Shown piece by piece: positions 42,021 through 50,955 of a stretch of 64,000 nucleotides of DNA. The notes beneath the pieces were generated by a model, which saw only the letters and a list, made by a program, of their open reading frames with translations, did not search any database and had not been told where the DNA came from. Origin of the DNA: Streptococcaceae bacterium (lineage in GTDB: Bacteria > Bacillota > Bacilli > Lactobacillales > Streptococcaceae); contig JAKVKP010000004.1 of the NCBI GenBank assembly GCA_022484805.1, forward strand, positions 62,001-126,000, written 5' to 3'. The first letter of the stretch is position 1, and each line of letters begins with the position of its first letter. A program made the position numbers and the translations under genes.

Positions 42021-42356
42021 TTAAAATCTCAAAAAGCTTTCAACCGGTAGAACGAAAACTGTTGCACCACCAACCTCAACCTCGATTGGATAAGGCACTT
42101 GACCATCCATTGATAAATCTAAAGTAATTGGTGACTGAACATATGACTTTCTAGCTTTACTTGTTTCTTCAATCAGCTTAAGCACTTCGTCTACACGTTC
42201 ATCCTCAATCCCAACAATAAAGGTGGCATTCCCAGATTTTAAAAAGCCACCAGTAGATGAAAGCTTAGTTGCCCTAACATTATGATCAATAAATTTATTT
42301 GAAAGTCGATTTGCATCTTTATCCTGTACAATTGCTAAAATCATTTTCATTTTCAT
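42021..42356 (-). CDS. darA: Cyclic-di-AMP receptor DarA (PstA, YaaQ)
   Basis: A 111-residue PII-like protein that binds c-di-AMP. The order of motifs fits: ILAIVQDKDANRLSNKFID, RATKLSSTGGFLKSGNATFIVG with the ligand-binding Thr/Gly loop, and a C-terminal strand pair GATVFVLPVESFLRF. It is a trimer in its relatives; its target protein is not known. ATG 42356 follows GGAG closely; ATG 42350 is an alternative. It lies between tmk and holB, the canonical place. Confidence 0.93.
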   Translation of the reverse strand: MKMKMILAIVQDKDANRLSNKFIDHNVRATKLSSTGGFLKSGNATFIVGIEDERVDEVLKLIEETSKARKSYVQSPITLDLSMDGQVPYPIEVEVGGATVFVLPVESFLRF

Positions 42357-42365
42357 CAAGCTCCT

Positions 42366-43007
42366 CTATTTAAAATTTTCTGGAAAACGGTTAACAATTA
42401 ATTGATAGGCTTCTTCGAGAATTTTATCTGGTGTCTGCCGAGCATCAATTTTTTTTATTCGTTCTGGATATAATTCTAAAACATTTAAAAATCCATGCCT
42501 AACAAGCTGATGCACGGCGATTGATTCCATATCAATTCGATTAATTTCATCTTGACGATGCTGCATAATTCGCTTTAATCCAGTCTCTGGATCTAAATCA
42601 AGTAATAATGTCAGCTGTGGTAAAAGACCGTCAGTGGCAAATTCGTTCAATTCAGCGATTACACTAATTCCTAGCTTTCTTGCTTGTCCTTGATATGCCA
42701 ATGAACTATCCACGTAACGATCAGCAATTACCAGTTTGTCCGCTTCTAATGCTGGCATTACCTTTTCAACCAAATGTTGCCTGCGGCTCGCTGCAAATAA
42801 TAAAGCTTCAGTCCGCGCATCCATCTCTGAATTCTCGGGATCCAAGATAATCCGACGTATTTGTTCCGAAATTTTAATCCCACCTGGTTCACGAGTTGCA
42901 ATAATATCCGCACGACTACTTGACTTCAGCTTAGGAATTAAAGCATTTATTAAGGTTGTTTTACCTGAACCCTCCGGTCCTTCAATTGAAATAAATATGC
43001 CACTCAT
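42366..43007 (-). CDS. tmk: Thymidylate kinase
   Basis: A 213-residue kinase phosphorylating dTMP to dTDP. Visible are the P-loop EGPEGSGKTTLI, the ATREPGG loop, the DRYVDSSLAYQG motif with the DR(Y/H) nucleotide contact and the RMDEI-like LID region around LKRIMQHRQDEINRID. ATG 43007 follows GGAG; the in-frame TTG 12 bases upstream overlaps the site. It is the first gene of the tmk-darA-holB-ricT-yabA cluster. Confidence 0.95.
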   Translation of the reverse strand: MSGIFISIEGPEGSGKTTLINALIPKLKSSSRADIIATREPGGIKISEQIRRIILDPENSEMDARTEALLFAASRRQHLVEKVMPALEADKLVIADRYVDSSLAYQGQARKLGISVIAELNEFATDGLLPQLTLLLDLDPETGLKRIMQHRQDEINRIDMESIAVHQLVRHGFLNVLELYPERIKKIDARQTPDKILEEAYQLIVNRFPENFK

Positions 43008-43198
43008 TCTATTCTCCAATACATTTCATTTCAAGATACATTACTTATAACAATTTTACTTTAAAACTCATTAAAAATAAAGGCTAGTCCTTTGTTGTTT
43101 TAGTTGAATTCGTTAATTTCTTTCTCTATTTTTAAATTTTAATGCTACAATAGAGTTATATTATGGTTATTAATTATTAATTTATAAGGAGTAAATTT

Positions 43199-43492
43199 AT
43201 GGTACCATTTTTAATCTATTGGGCAGGCGTATTAGCTGGTATTGGCTTCTTCGCGTTAACTATTTTCTTTACTATTTTTTATTTAGCCAAAAAGGAAAAT
43301 GGAAATCTTTGGGCTTTTGCTTTCTTTGATGTATTGCTCGCGATTATTCTAGCAATTATAGTTTTTGTCTATCGTGCAAACAATGGCTTCGATATCACGC
43401 AATACTCAAATCTATACTTCACAGTCATCATCAGCTTAGTCGCTATGGCGATTATCCAAAGCATCTTTGGTCGTACGCCAAAAGAAGCTTAG
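43199..43492 (+). CDS. Small three-helix membrane protein, unknown function
   Basis: A 97-residue hydrophobic protein with about three membrane segments (residues 5-30, 40-60 and 70-90) and the short charged loop AKKENGN. No family is recognised. It starts at ATG 43199 after AAGGAG and is a single gene on the plus strand, divergent from tmk and convergent with the unknown operon, sharing the terminator that follows. Confidence 0.7.
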   Translation: MVPFLIYWAGVLAGIGFFALTIFFTIFYLAKKENGNLWAFAFFDVLLAIILAIIVFVYRANNGFDITQYSNLYFTVIISLVAMAIIQSIFGRTPKEA

Positions 43493-43497
43493 TCAAC

Positions 43498-43536
43498 AAA
43501 AAGGGATCTGTCCAAAAGACAGAAACCCTTTTTTAT
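43498..43536. terminator. Bidirectional terminator at the convergent gene ends
   Basis: AAAAAGGG and TGTC pair with GACA and CCCTTTTT, with poly-A and poly-T sides. It serves the small membrane protein gene and the unknown minus-strand operon. Confidence 0.85.
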
Positions 43537-44756
43537 ATTAGCTGATTTAAGATTTTATTTTCATTTTGAATTTGGTCAAATAACTGATTAATTTTTGTAA
43601 ATAACTGAGCTTGCGTTGGGTTTACTAAATAAATCAATTCCTTAGAAAATCGTTTTTTCTTTTGTGGTAAATGATCAATAATAGCCTGAGCTTGTTCTTT
43701 CAAATCATTTAATTCATCCAATGAAATTTCAACAGGTACATCACCAAGTATTTCTGCAAAGCGCTCCACATTTGAACCAATGTACTTCATACTATCTTCA
43801 TGATAAGCCCACAAACTAGCCAATTTATTCGCTTTTATAATAATGGTATCCAGCTGATAATCATCATAATGCTGGTAGTCACCATCATCAATAATCGCCA
43901 ATGCCGTAGATTGTTGATCAGAAGTGGTTGGGGCACCCTTGATAAAATCTTTAATTTTATCAAACCATGAATTTTTGATCATCGTCCTATTTGCCCGAGA
44001 CACTTTCATCTCTTCGATTATAGTCAAATTTTTCTTAGGTTCTGGTAAATCTATTGACTGATCTGAAACAGAATCAGGTACTCCTTTAGTAATTGATTCG
44101 TCTGAATCCTCCTCAGTAGACGGCGATTCCTCCGATTGCACATCCTTAGCTTCACCTAAATCCATATTCGCTAAAGGACTCTCACCCATAAAGGTATCAC
44201 CCAAATTTTTACCACTTGTTTTATCAATAATGTCGAAAGACCCTGAAATAATTGGCTCTTTTTCAAGCAGAATATCATCATACAATGTATTAATGCGCGT
44301 CTCACCATCAATCAATGCATTGGATCTTTTTTGATAGGACCAATAAATCCGCTCAACTTCATGACTCCATACTAAAACCGTAAATCCAGAATCCGTTTTC
44401 TTATCTAAAAAAGAAAGAGTTCTTCCATTGGTAGAAAATGAAAAGGCGATATATTTTAAATGCAAAATGACCTCTAACCCTTTTTTTTCTGCTACAGCTT
44501 GATATAAAACCTTTTGAGGAAAGTTTTTTGCAAAATCATCTAATATGCCTTCATAATCTGGTTGTTGCTCCCAAGGCAAGGAAATGTCCCTTTTATACTC
44601 TCGAACTTTTCTTTTTTTTAATTGAGACAGGAAGTAATCTTCATAATATTCTCGATTAAATGGATAATTAAAGTATGTTTCAAAACTATCTTGAAGTTGC
44701 TTTAAAAATTGTTCCTTAATATTCCCTTGAACAAATTTAAAAACAATATCATTCAT
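43533..44756 (-). CDS. Unknown acidic protein with a central disordered linker
   Basis: A 407-residue cytoplasmic protein with no signal or membrane helix. Residues 1-150 form a mixed alpha/beta region with several aromatic pairs (YFNYPFNREYYEDYF, then LVWSHEVERIYWSYQ). Residues about 195-245 are a Ser/Glu/Asp-rich, probably disordered linker. Residues 255-407 look helical, ending in a long C-terminal helix (FTKINQLFDQIQNENKIL). No family is recognised. It follows the coiled-coil gene by seven bases, with AGGTG upstream, so the two proteins are made together and may interact. Confidence 0.75.
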   Translation of the reverse strand: MNDIVFKFVQGNIKEQFLKQLQDSFETYFNYPFNREYYEDYFLSQLKKRKVREYKRDISLPWEQQPDYEGILDDFAKNFPQKVLYQAVAEKKGLEVILHLKYIAFSFSTNGRTLSFLDKKTDSGFTVLVWSHEVERIYWSYQKRSNALIDGETRINTLYDDILLEKEPIISGSFDIIDKTSGKNLGDTFMGESPLANMDLGEAKDVQSEESPSTEEDSDESITKGVPDSVSDQSIDLPEPKKNLTIIEEMKVSRANRTMIKNSWFDKIKDFIKGAPTTSDQQSTALAIIDDGDYQHYDDYQLDTIIIKANKLASLWAYHEDSMKYIGSNVERFAEILGDVPVEISLDELNDLKEQAQAIIDHLPQKKKRFSKELIYLVNPTQAQLFTKINQLFDQIQNENKILNQLI

Positions 44757-44763
44757 TTTTCAC

Positions 44764-45528
44764 CTATTCTTCTGCTAATAAACGATCAATTGCTTCTTGG
44801 GGATTTTCCTCAAAGAATTTGCCAAAAATCGTCTGCGTTCCATCATTAAATTGTTGCATCCGATGATATAAATCACTCACCTCAGAACGTAAAACATCAC
44901 GCTTAACCGATATCGTTGCAAGCGTATCAATCACCTCTTGCTGTGCCTTAGCAATCATATCATCACTCTGGTTTTCAGCAATTGCTAACATCTCATCCCG
45001 CCGACTAGCCGCCTCTGCAATCATCCGCTCAGCTTCTTCTTTGGCTACTTGATTTATTCGCTCAGCCTCTGCTTGCGCTGCTTTTTTAGTCTCATCAGCA
45101 ATTTTAAGTGCCTCAAGCCTCAATTCAGTAATATCATGTTCGTTATATTTTGGCTGATTAGCTTCTAATTCAACAACCTTATTTTTTAATAATTGATTCT
45201 GACTATCTAATTGTGAATTTTTAACTTTCAACTCAGCTAGCGACTCTACTGCATCCGTCCGCGCAATGTACTTTTCATTTAAATCTTCATATTTTTTACT
45301 TGTTGTTCTTAAATCCTCATGTAGACTAGCAATTTGCTTATCCTTATTTTTAATTTCATCATAAACATTATCTAATTGCTGTAATTGTTCTGTTTTTGCT
45401 TGTAATTCATCTGAAACCTTAGCTAATCTCGCCTTTAATCCATTATTCTCATCAGTAATCGTTTGAATTTCAATTTCTAATCCTGCTAATTCTGACTTAC
45501 TAAATTTTTTTCCCGTATTTCTCATCAT
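44764..45528 (-). CDS. Long coiled-coil protein, unknown function
   Basis: A 254-residue protein almost wholly coiled coil from about residue 10 to 215, with regular Leu/Glu/Lys heptads (for example LDSQNQLLKNKVVELEAN). The part from 150 to 190 is rich in Ala/Glu (AEAERINQVAKEEAERM), similar in style to DivIVA or ATP-synthase b-type helices but without the DivIVA N-terminal motif. The C-terminus TIFGKFFEENPQEAIDRLL may be a short interaction tail. It lies between a small membrane protein gene (54 bases upstream) and the acidic protein gene. GGAGG precedes the ATG. Confidence 0.75.
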   Translation of the reverse strand: MMRNTGKKFSKSELAGLEIEIQTITDENNGLKARLAKVSDELQAKTEQLQQLDNVYDEIKNKDKQIASLHEDLRTTSKKYEDLNEKYIARTDAVESLAELKVKNSQLDSQNQLLKNKVVELEANQPKYNEHDITELRLEALKIADETKKAAQAEAERINQVAKEEAERMIAEAASRRDEMLAIAENQSDDMIAKAQQEVIDTLATISVKRDVLRSEVSDLYHRMQQFNDGTQTIFGKFFEENPQEAIDRLLAEE

Positions 45529-45582
45529 TTTTGAGTTCCTCCAATAATGCCTAATTTCTATTAATAACAGTAAAAAATAAAA

Positions 45583-46098
45583 TTAATTATAATTTTTACT
45601 ATACTTCTGAACCACTTCAAGCTGGTCTGAAAAAATTCGATTAGTCGGCAAACCTCTAAGCTTATAATCGCACCAAACAATAAAATTCATCGGTAGAACA
45701 GTTGGACGGTAGCTATAAATATATATTTCCTCGCCAACCTCACGACTTTCAAAGTTCGATATATAATTTCCTGCACGGTTATTTTGATAATAGACAATTT
45801 CAGATTTAGTAAGTGGTGATTTCAATACCAAATGTTTTTCGTCTTTTTCTATAATTTCAAATCTTGCCTCAATTGTTGCGGCCTTAACTCCACGTATAAT
45901 TGGATTAGAGGCTACAACTAGCACCAATAAAAATAAGAATATTATTGGTGTTCCTATCATAAAACCGCAAAAAAACTTACGCTGCTTCAATAAATTATCA
46001 CTATCTTTAGTATTAAAATAATTCTTTATAATTAAAGATAAAGAAAATAGAAACCAAAAAATCAGGAAAATAGTCAATAAATTAATTAATAAATTCAT
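45583..46098 (-). CDS. Membrane protein with two N-terminal helices, unknown function
   Basis: A 171-residue protein with hydrophobic segments at 3-25 and 47-68 and an outer or cytosolic beta-rich domain in residues 75-165 (ARFEIIEKDEKHLVLKSP, then YYQNNRAGNYISNF). No family is recognised. It is the first gene of a run with the coiled-coil and acidic proteins. GGGGGATGAG is the ribosome site. No transporter or enzyme motif is visible. Confidence 0.7.
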   Translation of the reverse strand: MNLLINLLTIFLIFWFLFSLSLIIKNYFNTKDSDNLLKQRKFFCGFMIGTPIIFLFLLVLVVASNPIIRGVKAATIEARFEIIEKDEKHLVLKSPLTKSEIVYYQNNRAGNYISNFESREVGEEIYIYSYRPTVLPMNFIVWCDYKLRGLPTNRIFSDQLEVVQKYSKNYN

Positions 46099-46173
46099 CT
46101 CATCCCCCGAATCATTTTACGATTAATGATAATTATATAACGGAATGCACCTCAGTACAATCAATATGGATAG

Positions 46174-46217
46174 TTTCCCGAACATTTTAAAACTTTTTAA
46201 ATTAATAATCGAACAAT
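46174..46217 (+). promoter_or_regulatory. Two PurBox-like sites upstream of the purine permease gene
   Basis: TTTCCCGAACATT (46174-46186) and ATAATCGAACAAT (46205-46217) match AWWWCCGAACWWT, the PurR box I recall from lactococci and relatives, at 11 and 12 of 13 positions. Their cores are 31 bases apart, about three helical turns, in the same direction. This is an inference from the motif and the gene function. Confidence 0.65.
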
Positions 46218-46276
46218 TAAAATAAAATGATGTTAATTTTTGTTAGACTCTTAAAGTACCTAATATTTTATGTTAA

Positions 46277-47572
46277 ATGAAAGCAATTACTGTGAAATTT
46301 GAACTTAACGAACAAAAAAATGGTCAAGCGGCCATTTTAGGTTTACAGCATTTATTAGCAATGTATTCTGGTAGTATTCTAGTCCCAATTTTAATCGCCA
46401 GTGCTCTGAATTATTCCTCTGAGCAATTAACTTATCTGATTTCAACAGATATTTTTATGTGTGGAGTAGCCACTTTTCTACAATTACAAATGAACAAATA
46501 TTTTGGTATTGGCTTACCTGTCGTTTTAGGTGTTGCCTTCCAATCTGTTGCACCACTTTCTTTAATTGGTGCGAAGCATGGATCAGGTGCGATATTTGGC
46601 TCAATCATCGCTTCTGGTGTCTTTGTTATTTTAATTTCAGGCTTTTTTGCTAAAGTAAGGCGCTTTTTCCCACCATTAGTGACTGGCTCTGTAATTACAG
46701 TAATTGGATTAACTCTAATCCCAGTTGCCATGGGTAATATTGCCAATAATCAAACACCAGCCGACTTAAAAAGCTTAGGTCTAGCTGGTTTAACCATTAT
46801 TATTATTTTAGCCATTCAATTCTTAACAAAGGGCTTTTTACGTTCAATTGCTGTTTTAATCGGTTTGGTGATTGGTACAATCGCAGCCAGTACAGTCGGA
46901 ATGGTTGATACTAGTGTCATCCAAGAAGCACCTGTTTTTCATTTACCAACTCCGTTTTTCTTCGGTGCACCCAAATTTGAATTAACTTCAATCATTATGA
47001 TGATTATCATCGCTATGGTTTCAATGGTAGAATCAACAGGTGTCTATCTTGCACTTTCTGATATCACTGGACAAGAGCTTTCACAAAAAAAATTAAAAAA
47101 TGGCTATCGTGCTGAAGGTTTAGCAGTCTTACTAGGTGGGATTTTCAATACCTTCCCATACACTGGATTCTCTCAAAATGTCGGACTAGTGCAACTCTCA
47201 GGTATCCGTTCTCGTAAACCAATTTTCTTTACGGCATTATTCTTAATGATTCTAGGTCTCGTACCAAAATTTGGCGCAATGGCACAATTAGTACCTGCAC
47301 CCGTCCTTGGCGGTGGGATGCTTGTATTATTTGGAATGGTAGCAGTTCAGGGTATGAGAATGCTTGGTAACGTGGATTTCAACAATGAGCATAATCTATT
47401 AATCGCCGGCTTTTCAATTGCCGTTGGTCTCGGCTTCAATAGTTCGGCAAGTATCTTTACTAACCTGCCTAGTAGTCTACAAATGTTCATCTCAAATGGT
47501 ATCGTAATGGCATCTGTGACTGCGATTATCCTAAACAGTATTTTCAATCGTCAATCTATCAAAGAATTATAA
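46277..47572 (+). CDS. pbuX: Nucleobase:cation symporter-2, probable xanthine permease
   Basis: A 431-residue polytopic protein of the NCS2 family with about 12 to 14 helices. The opening QAAILGLQHLLAMYSGSILVP, the QLQMNKYFGIGLPVVLG region and the substrate-site motif NTFPYTGFSQNVGLVQLSGIRSR identify the xanthine/uric-acid branch rather than the uracil branch (UraA). Upstream PurBox-like sites support a purine substrate. No xpt lies before it. The ATG 46277 has no ribosome site; the -10 candidate TAATAT at 46261-46266 ends only ten bases earlier, so the message may be leaderless. Confidence 0.88.
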   Translation: MKAITVKFELNEQKNGQAAILGLQHLLAMYSGSILVPILIASALNYSSEQLTYLISTDIFMCGVATFLQLQMNKYFGIGLPVVLGVAFQSVAPLSLIGAKHGSGAIFGSIIASGVFVILISGFFAKVRRFFPPLVTGSVITVIGLTLIPVAMGNIANNQTPADLKSLGLAGLTIIIILAIQFLTKGFLRSIAVLIGLVIGTIAASTVGMVDTSVIQEAPVFHLPTPFFFGAPKFELTSIIMMIIIAMVSMVESTGVYLALSDITGQELSQKKLKNGYRAEGLAVLLGGIFNTFPYTGFSQNVGLVQLSGIRSRKPIFFTALFLMILGLVPKFGAMAQLVPAPVLGGGMLVLFGMVAVQGMRMLGNVDFNNEHNLLIAGFSIAVGLGFNSSASIFTNLPSSLQMFISNGIVMASVTAIILNSIFNRQSIKEL

Positions 47573-47588
47573 AAAAATATTCACATAA

Positions 47589-47622
47589 AAGGAGGTGGGA
47601 CATAAGTCCACACCTCCTTTTG
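47589..47622. terminator. Bidirectional terminator between pbuX and the glycosyltransferase operon
   Basis: AAAGGAGGTG with CACCTCCTTT forms a perfect stem, enclosing a small inner GGAC/GTCC stem. A related element lies after the last permease gene near 63364. Confidence 0.9.
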
Positions 47623-47624
47623 CT

Positions 47625-48572
47625 TTAAATTTTAATGATTGCTAGGGCATCCCCCAAAAGTGAACGCAGATTAGAAAAAGAACGATATCTTGAATTAAAA
47701 TACACTTTGATTAGCTTAAAAATATTTCTATGCTCGATAACATTCAAACGCTCAACATAATAGTCCTCTCTTGAGGCCAAATCATAACAATACTTACTCG
47801 GAGCATATTGTAAGGCAAAATTAACTCGGTAAAGCTCTAGGGAAACCTGAGCAAAACGCTGATTGACCCGTTTTTCAGTCGATTGCGTCATACTTGCCAA
47901 GCCAATAGTATTTGTTGAATGTATTCGATACTGAATGAGAGGCTTGCAATAAAAATAACATCCATTTTTTAAACTTGAAATCAAAGCAAGTGACCAATCG
48001 TGCTCTAGCTCTGGATATAAATTATGCTTTAACGCCTCAATTACCTGTCGTCTAACCGCCATTGTACAGCCCTGAGCAAAATTCTTCATCAAAAGATCCT
48101 GATAGTTAACTTGAATTAAATCACCAGCATCAGCTTGAAAATCAAGCATCCCATAATTTGAACGAACATCTTTTATTTCTAATAAATCACCAGAATCATT
48201 AATTAATTCAAAATCACTTGCTAACGTTAAGATAAAAGGCTTTTCTTTCATAATAGCAACCATCTGCTCAACCTTGTCATGGTGCCAATAGTCATCTTGA
48301 TCGCAAAGAAAAACAATATCTCCCGAGCTCGCAAATAATGCTTGTGTAAAATTTGCCTTAAATCCTTGATTTTGACGATTAATCTTAAAAGTCCAGTGCT
48401 TTAGTTGATAATGATTAATGTAATCTCTGATTAATATCGCCGTATCATCTGTTGATAAGTCATCAAAAATTAGCACTTCATCTGGTTGCAGGGTCTGCAA
48501 GCGAATACTATCCAGTTGCGTCTTCAAATACTTAGTCCCATTATAAGTTGTTAAAACTAAAGAAATCTGCAT
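47625..48572 (-). CDS. GT2 family glycosyltransferase (rhamnosyltransferase-like)
   Basis: A 315-residue GT-A enzyme. The N-terminal ISLVLTTYNGTKYLKTQLDSI and the FDDLSTDDT motif, then the divalent-metal site VFLCDQDDYWH with the aspartate pair, are typical. The C-terminal part carries a short acceptor-binding region. The ILRNYL-like GT2 sugar-donor class (often dTDP-rhamnose) is suggested by the rmlD gene in the same operon; this is inference. It is the last gene of the operon, followed by a terminator. Confidence 0.85.
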   Translation of the reverse strand: MQISLVLTTYNGTKYLKTQLDSIRLQTLQPDEVLIFDDLSTDDTAILIRDYINHYQLKHWTFKINRQNQGFKANFTQALFASSGDIVFLCDQDDYWHHDKVEQMVAIMKEKPFILTLASDFELINDSGDLLEIKDVRSNYGMLDFQADAGDLIQVNYQDLLMKNFAQGCTMAVRRQVIEALKHNLYPELEHDWSLALISSLKNGCYFYCKPLIQYRIHSTNTIGLASMTQSTEKRVNQRFAQVSLELYRVNFALQYAPSKYCYDLASREDYYVERLNVIEHRNIFKLIKVYFNSRYRSFSNLRSLLGDALAIIKI

Positions 48573-48581
48573 ACTGCCTCA

Positions 48582-49544
48582 CTAATTCATATTATTCTTT
48601 TCCTTCCAGTAAATCACAATACTAAAAAGAATATTGAAATATTTTAAATATAAAGATTTGCCATTTTTTTCATTAATATAAATATTTAATTTGTAATTTG
48701 GAAAATTAGATTTCACCTTATCTAAAACAATTTTAACTCCTCGATAAAATTGCTTAAAATCCTTTGATTTTGCCAAGCGCTTAATAAATGTTCCAAATAA
48801 ATATCGAACATAGGTGTATTCAAGCTCCGCTTGGTATGTTTCGAAAATACCACGAGATTGATAATCCGTGACTAAATCATCCATATTATCAATTAATTGA
48901 TACAATTTTTCATTATAAGTATAAGTAATTGAATTTTCAGTTTGAACATAATAGTAACAACTATCAGAAATACTACCAATTAATTTTAAGTCTGGATAAA
49001 GCTGATTCAAAAACAATATATCCTCATACCAAAAATCTGGCTTAAAACGATATTTTTTGATAATTTCTGCTTTGTAAAGTTTGTTCCATAAAACTGCATA
49101 AGCATCTACCAAAAGCTGTTTATTATGTTGATAATCGCGTATCCCCGAATCAATTTCAATTTGACGATCTGGATAAATCATCACACTATTACAGGCCACC
49201 ATATCAAAGTTATCGGATACTATCTTATGATGTAGTTTTTCATACATGTCTTCAGTCACATAATCATCACTATCCACAAAACCAATAAATTTACCGTGTG
49301 CCACTTCGATACCTTTATTTCTAGCTTCTGAAACACCTACATTTTTAGATTCAATAACCAATAATTGATTGGGATAATTAGCTTTTAAGCCAGCTAAAAT
49401 TTGTCCTGTTGCATCAGTTGAACCATCATTAATCACGATTATTTCAATATTTGAATAGGTTTGATTGACAAGGGATTCGATACAACGCGTAATCTGAGCC
49501 TCACGATTGTATACTGGAACAATAATACTTATTTTATCAATCAT
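48582..49544 (-). CDS. GT2 family glycosyltransferase (EpsJ-like)
   Basis: A 320-residue GT-A enzyme. IIVPVYNREAQITRCIESLVNQ, INDGSTD and FVDSDDYV (the DxD metal site) are clear, and WYEDILF is a conserved acceptor/catalytic region. The C-terminus has hydrophobic stretches rather than a defined domain. AAAGGGG precedes the ATG. Gaps of 9 and 13 bases to its neighbours show one transcriptional unit of wall or exopolysaccharide synthesis. Confidence 0.88.
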   Translation of the reverse strand: MIDKISIIVPVYNREAQITRCIESLVNQTYSNIEIIVINDGSTDATGQILAGLKANYPNQLLVIESKNVGVSEARNKGIEVAHGKFIGFVDSDDYVTEDMYEKLHHKIVSDNFDMVACNSVMIYPDRQIEIDSGIRDYQHNKQLLVDAYAVLWNKLYKAEIIKKYRFKPDFWYEDILFLNQLYPDLKLIGSISDSCYYYVQTENSITYTYNEKLYQLIDNMDDLVTDYQSRGIFETYQAELEYTYVRYLFGTFIKRLAKSKDFKQFYRGVKIVLDKVKSNFPNYKLNIYINEKNGKSLYLKYFNILFSIVIYWKEKNNMN

Positions 49545-49557
49545 ATTAACCCCTTTT

Positions 49558-50418
49558 TTAAGACTGAATGCTGTAAATAATTTTGAAAATAAAATAGGTC
49601 ACGCCATAGGTTGATTTTAATAAAAAACGTTCAACCCAATTTGCATGATTATATGTTGTTTGAAAATAATATTGACTCTTTTTTAATTGCTGATATTTTT
49701 TCAGCTTTTTTAGGCTCTTGTCAATTGAAACAGAATGATTATGAAAAATTGAGGTAGTACAATCTAGATATACTGATAATCCTGCATTTTTCAGCTTTTT
49801 GGCGATAATATCCTCTTCATAATATAAAAAGGTATGTTCATCAAAATAATCAACCTTTTCAAGCGATAATGTATCAATTAAGAAAAAGCAGCCCAAAACG
49901 GCTTCAACAGGTACAGCCTGACGGTTTTCATAATAGCTATCCTTGTAGCCAATCAAAATTGGACGTAGATACCAGTGAATATAGACAATATTTAACAAAG
50001 TATCTTTAATCGGTGTCGGGATTCGCCAACCACGACTAATACCCTCTCGTTCTCTAACTACTGGTGCAACAATTGCAGCATGATTTTGAGCTTTGCATAA
50101 AAGTAATGAATCAATCATTGATTCATCATCGATTTCAATATCTGGATTACTAAGAATCACATTGCAATGTCCAAAAATGGTTTGCGCATAACGACTACCA
50201 TAATTCATCGCATAGGCATAGCCCTTATTTGCTTCACTTTGAATGACATGAATTCGCTCAGAATGGTATTTTTGATATAAATACTCAAAAGAATTATCAC
50301 TAGATTTATTATCCAGTACAACAATTAAATCAAGATTTTGATAATCCTTAATATTATCAATTAACTGCTCTGCCGTCTGCGCATCATTGTAATTAATTAT
50401 TATAAAAACTGTCTTCAT
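49558..50418 (-). CDS. GT2 family glycosyltransferase (rhamnosyltransferase-like)
   Basis: A 286-residue enzyme with a short GT-A fold. IIINYNDAQTAEQLIDNI, VLDNKSSDNSFEYL and ILSNPDIEIDDESMI (metal-site loop) are present, followed by a region around FFLIDTLSLEKVDYFDEHTFLYYEEDIIAKKLK, typical of WbbL/RfbF-like rhamnosyltransferases. AGAGGGATG precedes the ATG. It lies after the split GT28 pair and before two further GT2 genes. Confidence 0.86.
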   Translation of the reverse strand: MKTVFIIINYNDAQTAEQLIDNIKDYQNLDLIVVLDNKSSDNSFEYLYQKYHSERIHVIQSEANKGYAYAMNYGSRYAQTIFGHCNVILSNPDIEIDDESMIDSLLLCKAQNHAAIVAPVVREREGISRGWRIPTPIKDTLLNIVYIHWYLRPILIGYKDSYYENRQAVPVEAVLGCFFLIDTLSLEKVDYFDEHTFLYYEEDIIAKKLKNAGLSVYLDCTTSIFHNHSVSIDKSLKKLKKYQQLKKSQYYFQTTYNHANWVERFLLKSTYGVTYFIFKIIYSIQS

Positions 50419-50469
50419 TCATCCCTCTTTGCTAATTTTCTTTTTATCTGCTCCAATCAGCCTCTGAGT

Positions 50470-50946
50470 TTAGGCATCAATCCAGTTTTTCATCAATTGA
50501 CAAAAAACTTGGTTATGACTGTGATAAATTTCAGGTTCAAATGCTTGTGCTTTTGTTAATGCAGACTGCAATTGATCAACTTCATTGCATCCAATAATAT
50601 AGCCAAGCTGGTCAAAATGCTCTACAATTTCCCGCTGATGATTATTTTCATGCTCACCATAGCTTTCTTGTCTCGGAACAGCAATTGTTTTTTTTCCAAG
50701 CTGAAGCGCCGAAAGAATAGTGCCGACCCCTCCATGTGTAATCACTAATTGGCTTTGCTCAAGATAATTTTGAAAAGTTTCAATCGGGATAGACGCTACA
50801 ACTTCCATTAAATCTGATTCAAAAGCAGTTTGACCTGATTGAGCAATGACTGGCTCACAGATTACACCAATTCGAATTAGGCGTTCTACCTCGATTAATA
50901 ATCTTGAAAAATTTTGATCCTGAGTACCTACGGTTACAAATATCAT
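50470..50946 (-). CDS. Glycosyltransferase catalytic subunit, Alg13/Cps14G type
   Basis: A 158-residue protein with the C-terminal GT28 donor-binding fold. The N-terminus IFVTVGTQDQNFSRLL and the central VITHGGVGTILSAL and KKTIAVPRQESYGEHENNHQ segments are the typical UDP-sugar-binding motifs. In streptococcal capsule and exopolysaccharide loci, such proteins work with an Alg14-like partner (Cps14F) as beta-1,4-galactosyltransferase. The partner is the gene immediately upstream, with a nine-base gap. Confidence 0.88.
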   Translation of the reverse strand: MIFVTVGTQDQNFSRLLIEVERLIRIGVICEPVIAQSGQTAFESDLMEVVASIPIETFQNYLEQSQLVITHGGVGTILSALQLGKKTIAVPRQESYGEHENNHQREIVEHFDQLGYIIGCNEVDQLQSALTKAQAFEPEIYHSHNQVFCQLMKNWIDA

Positions 50947-50955
50947 AAAGCTCTC

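Noticed and set aside
46140-46190. Purine riboswitch upstream of the xanthine permease (ATATGG and GTTTC fragments)
   Set aside because: The spacing of TATAA, ATATGG and GTTTC is wrong, the CCGTAAA loop is missing and the P1/P3 stems do not form. The GTTTCCCGAACATT piece fits a PurBox better.
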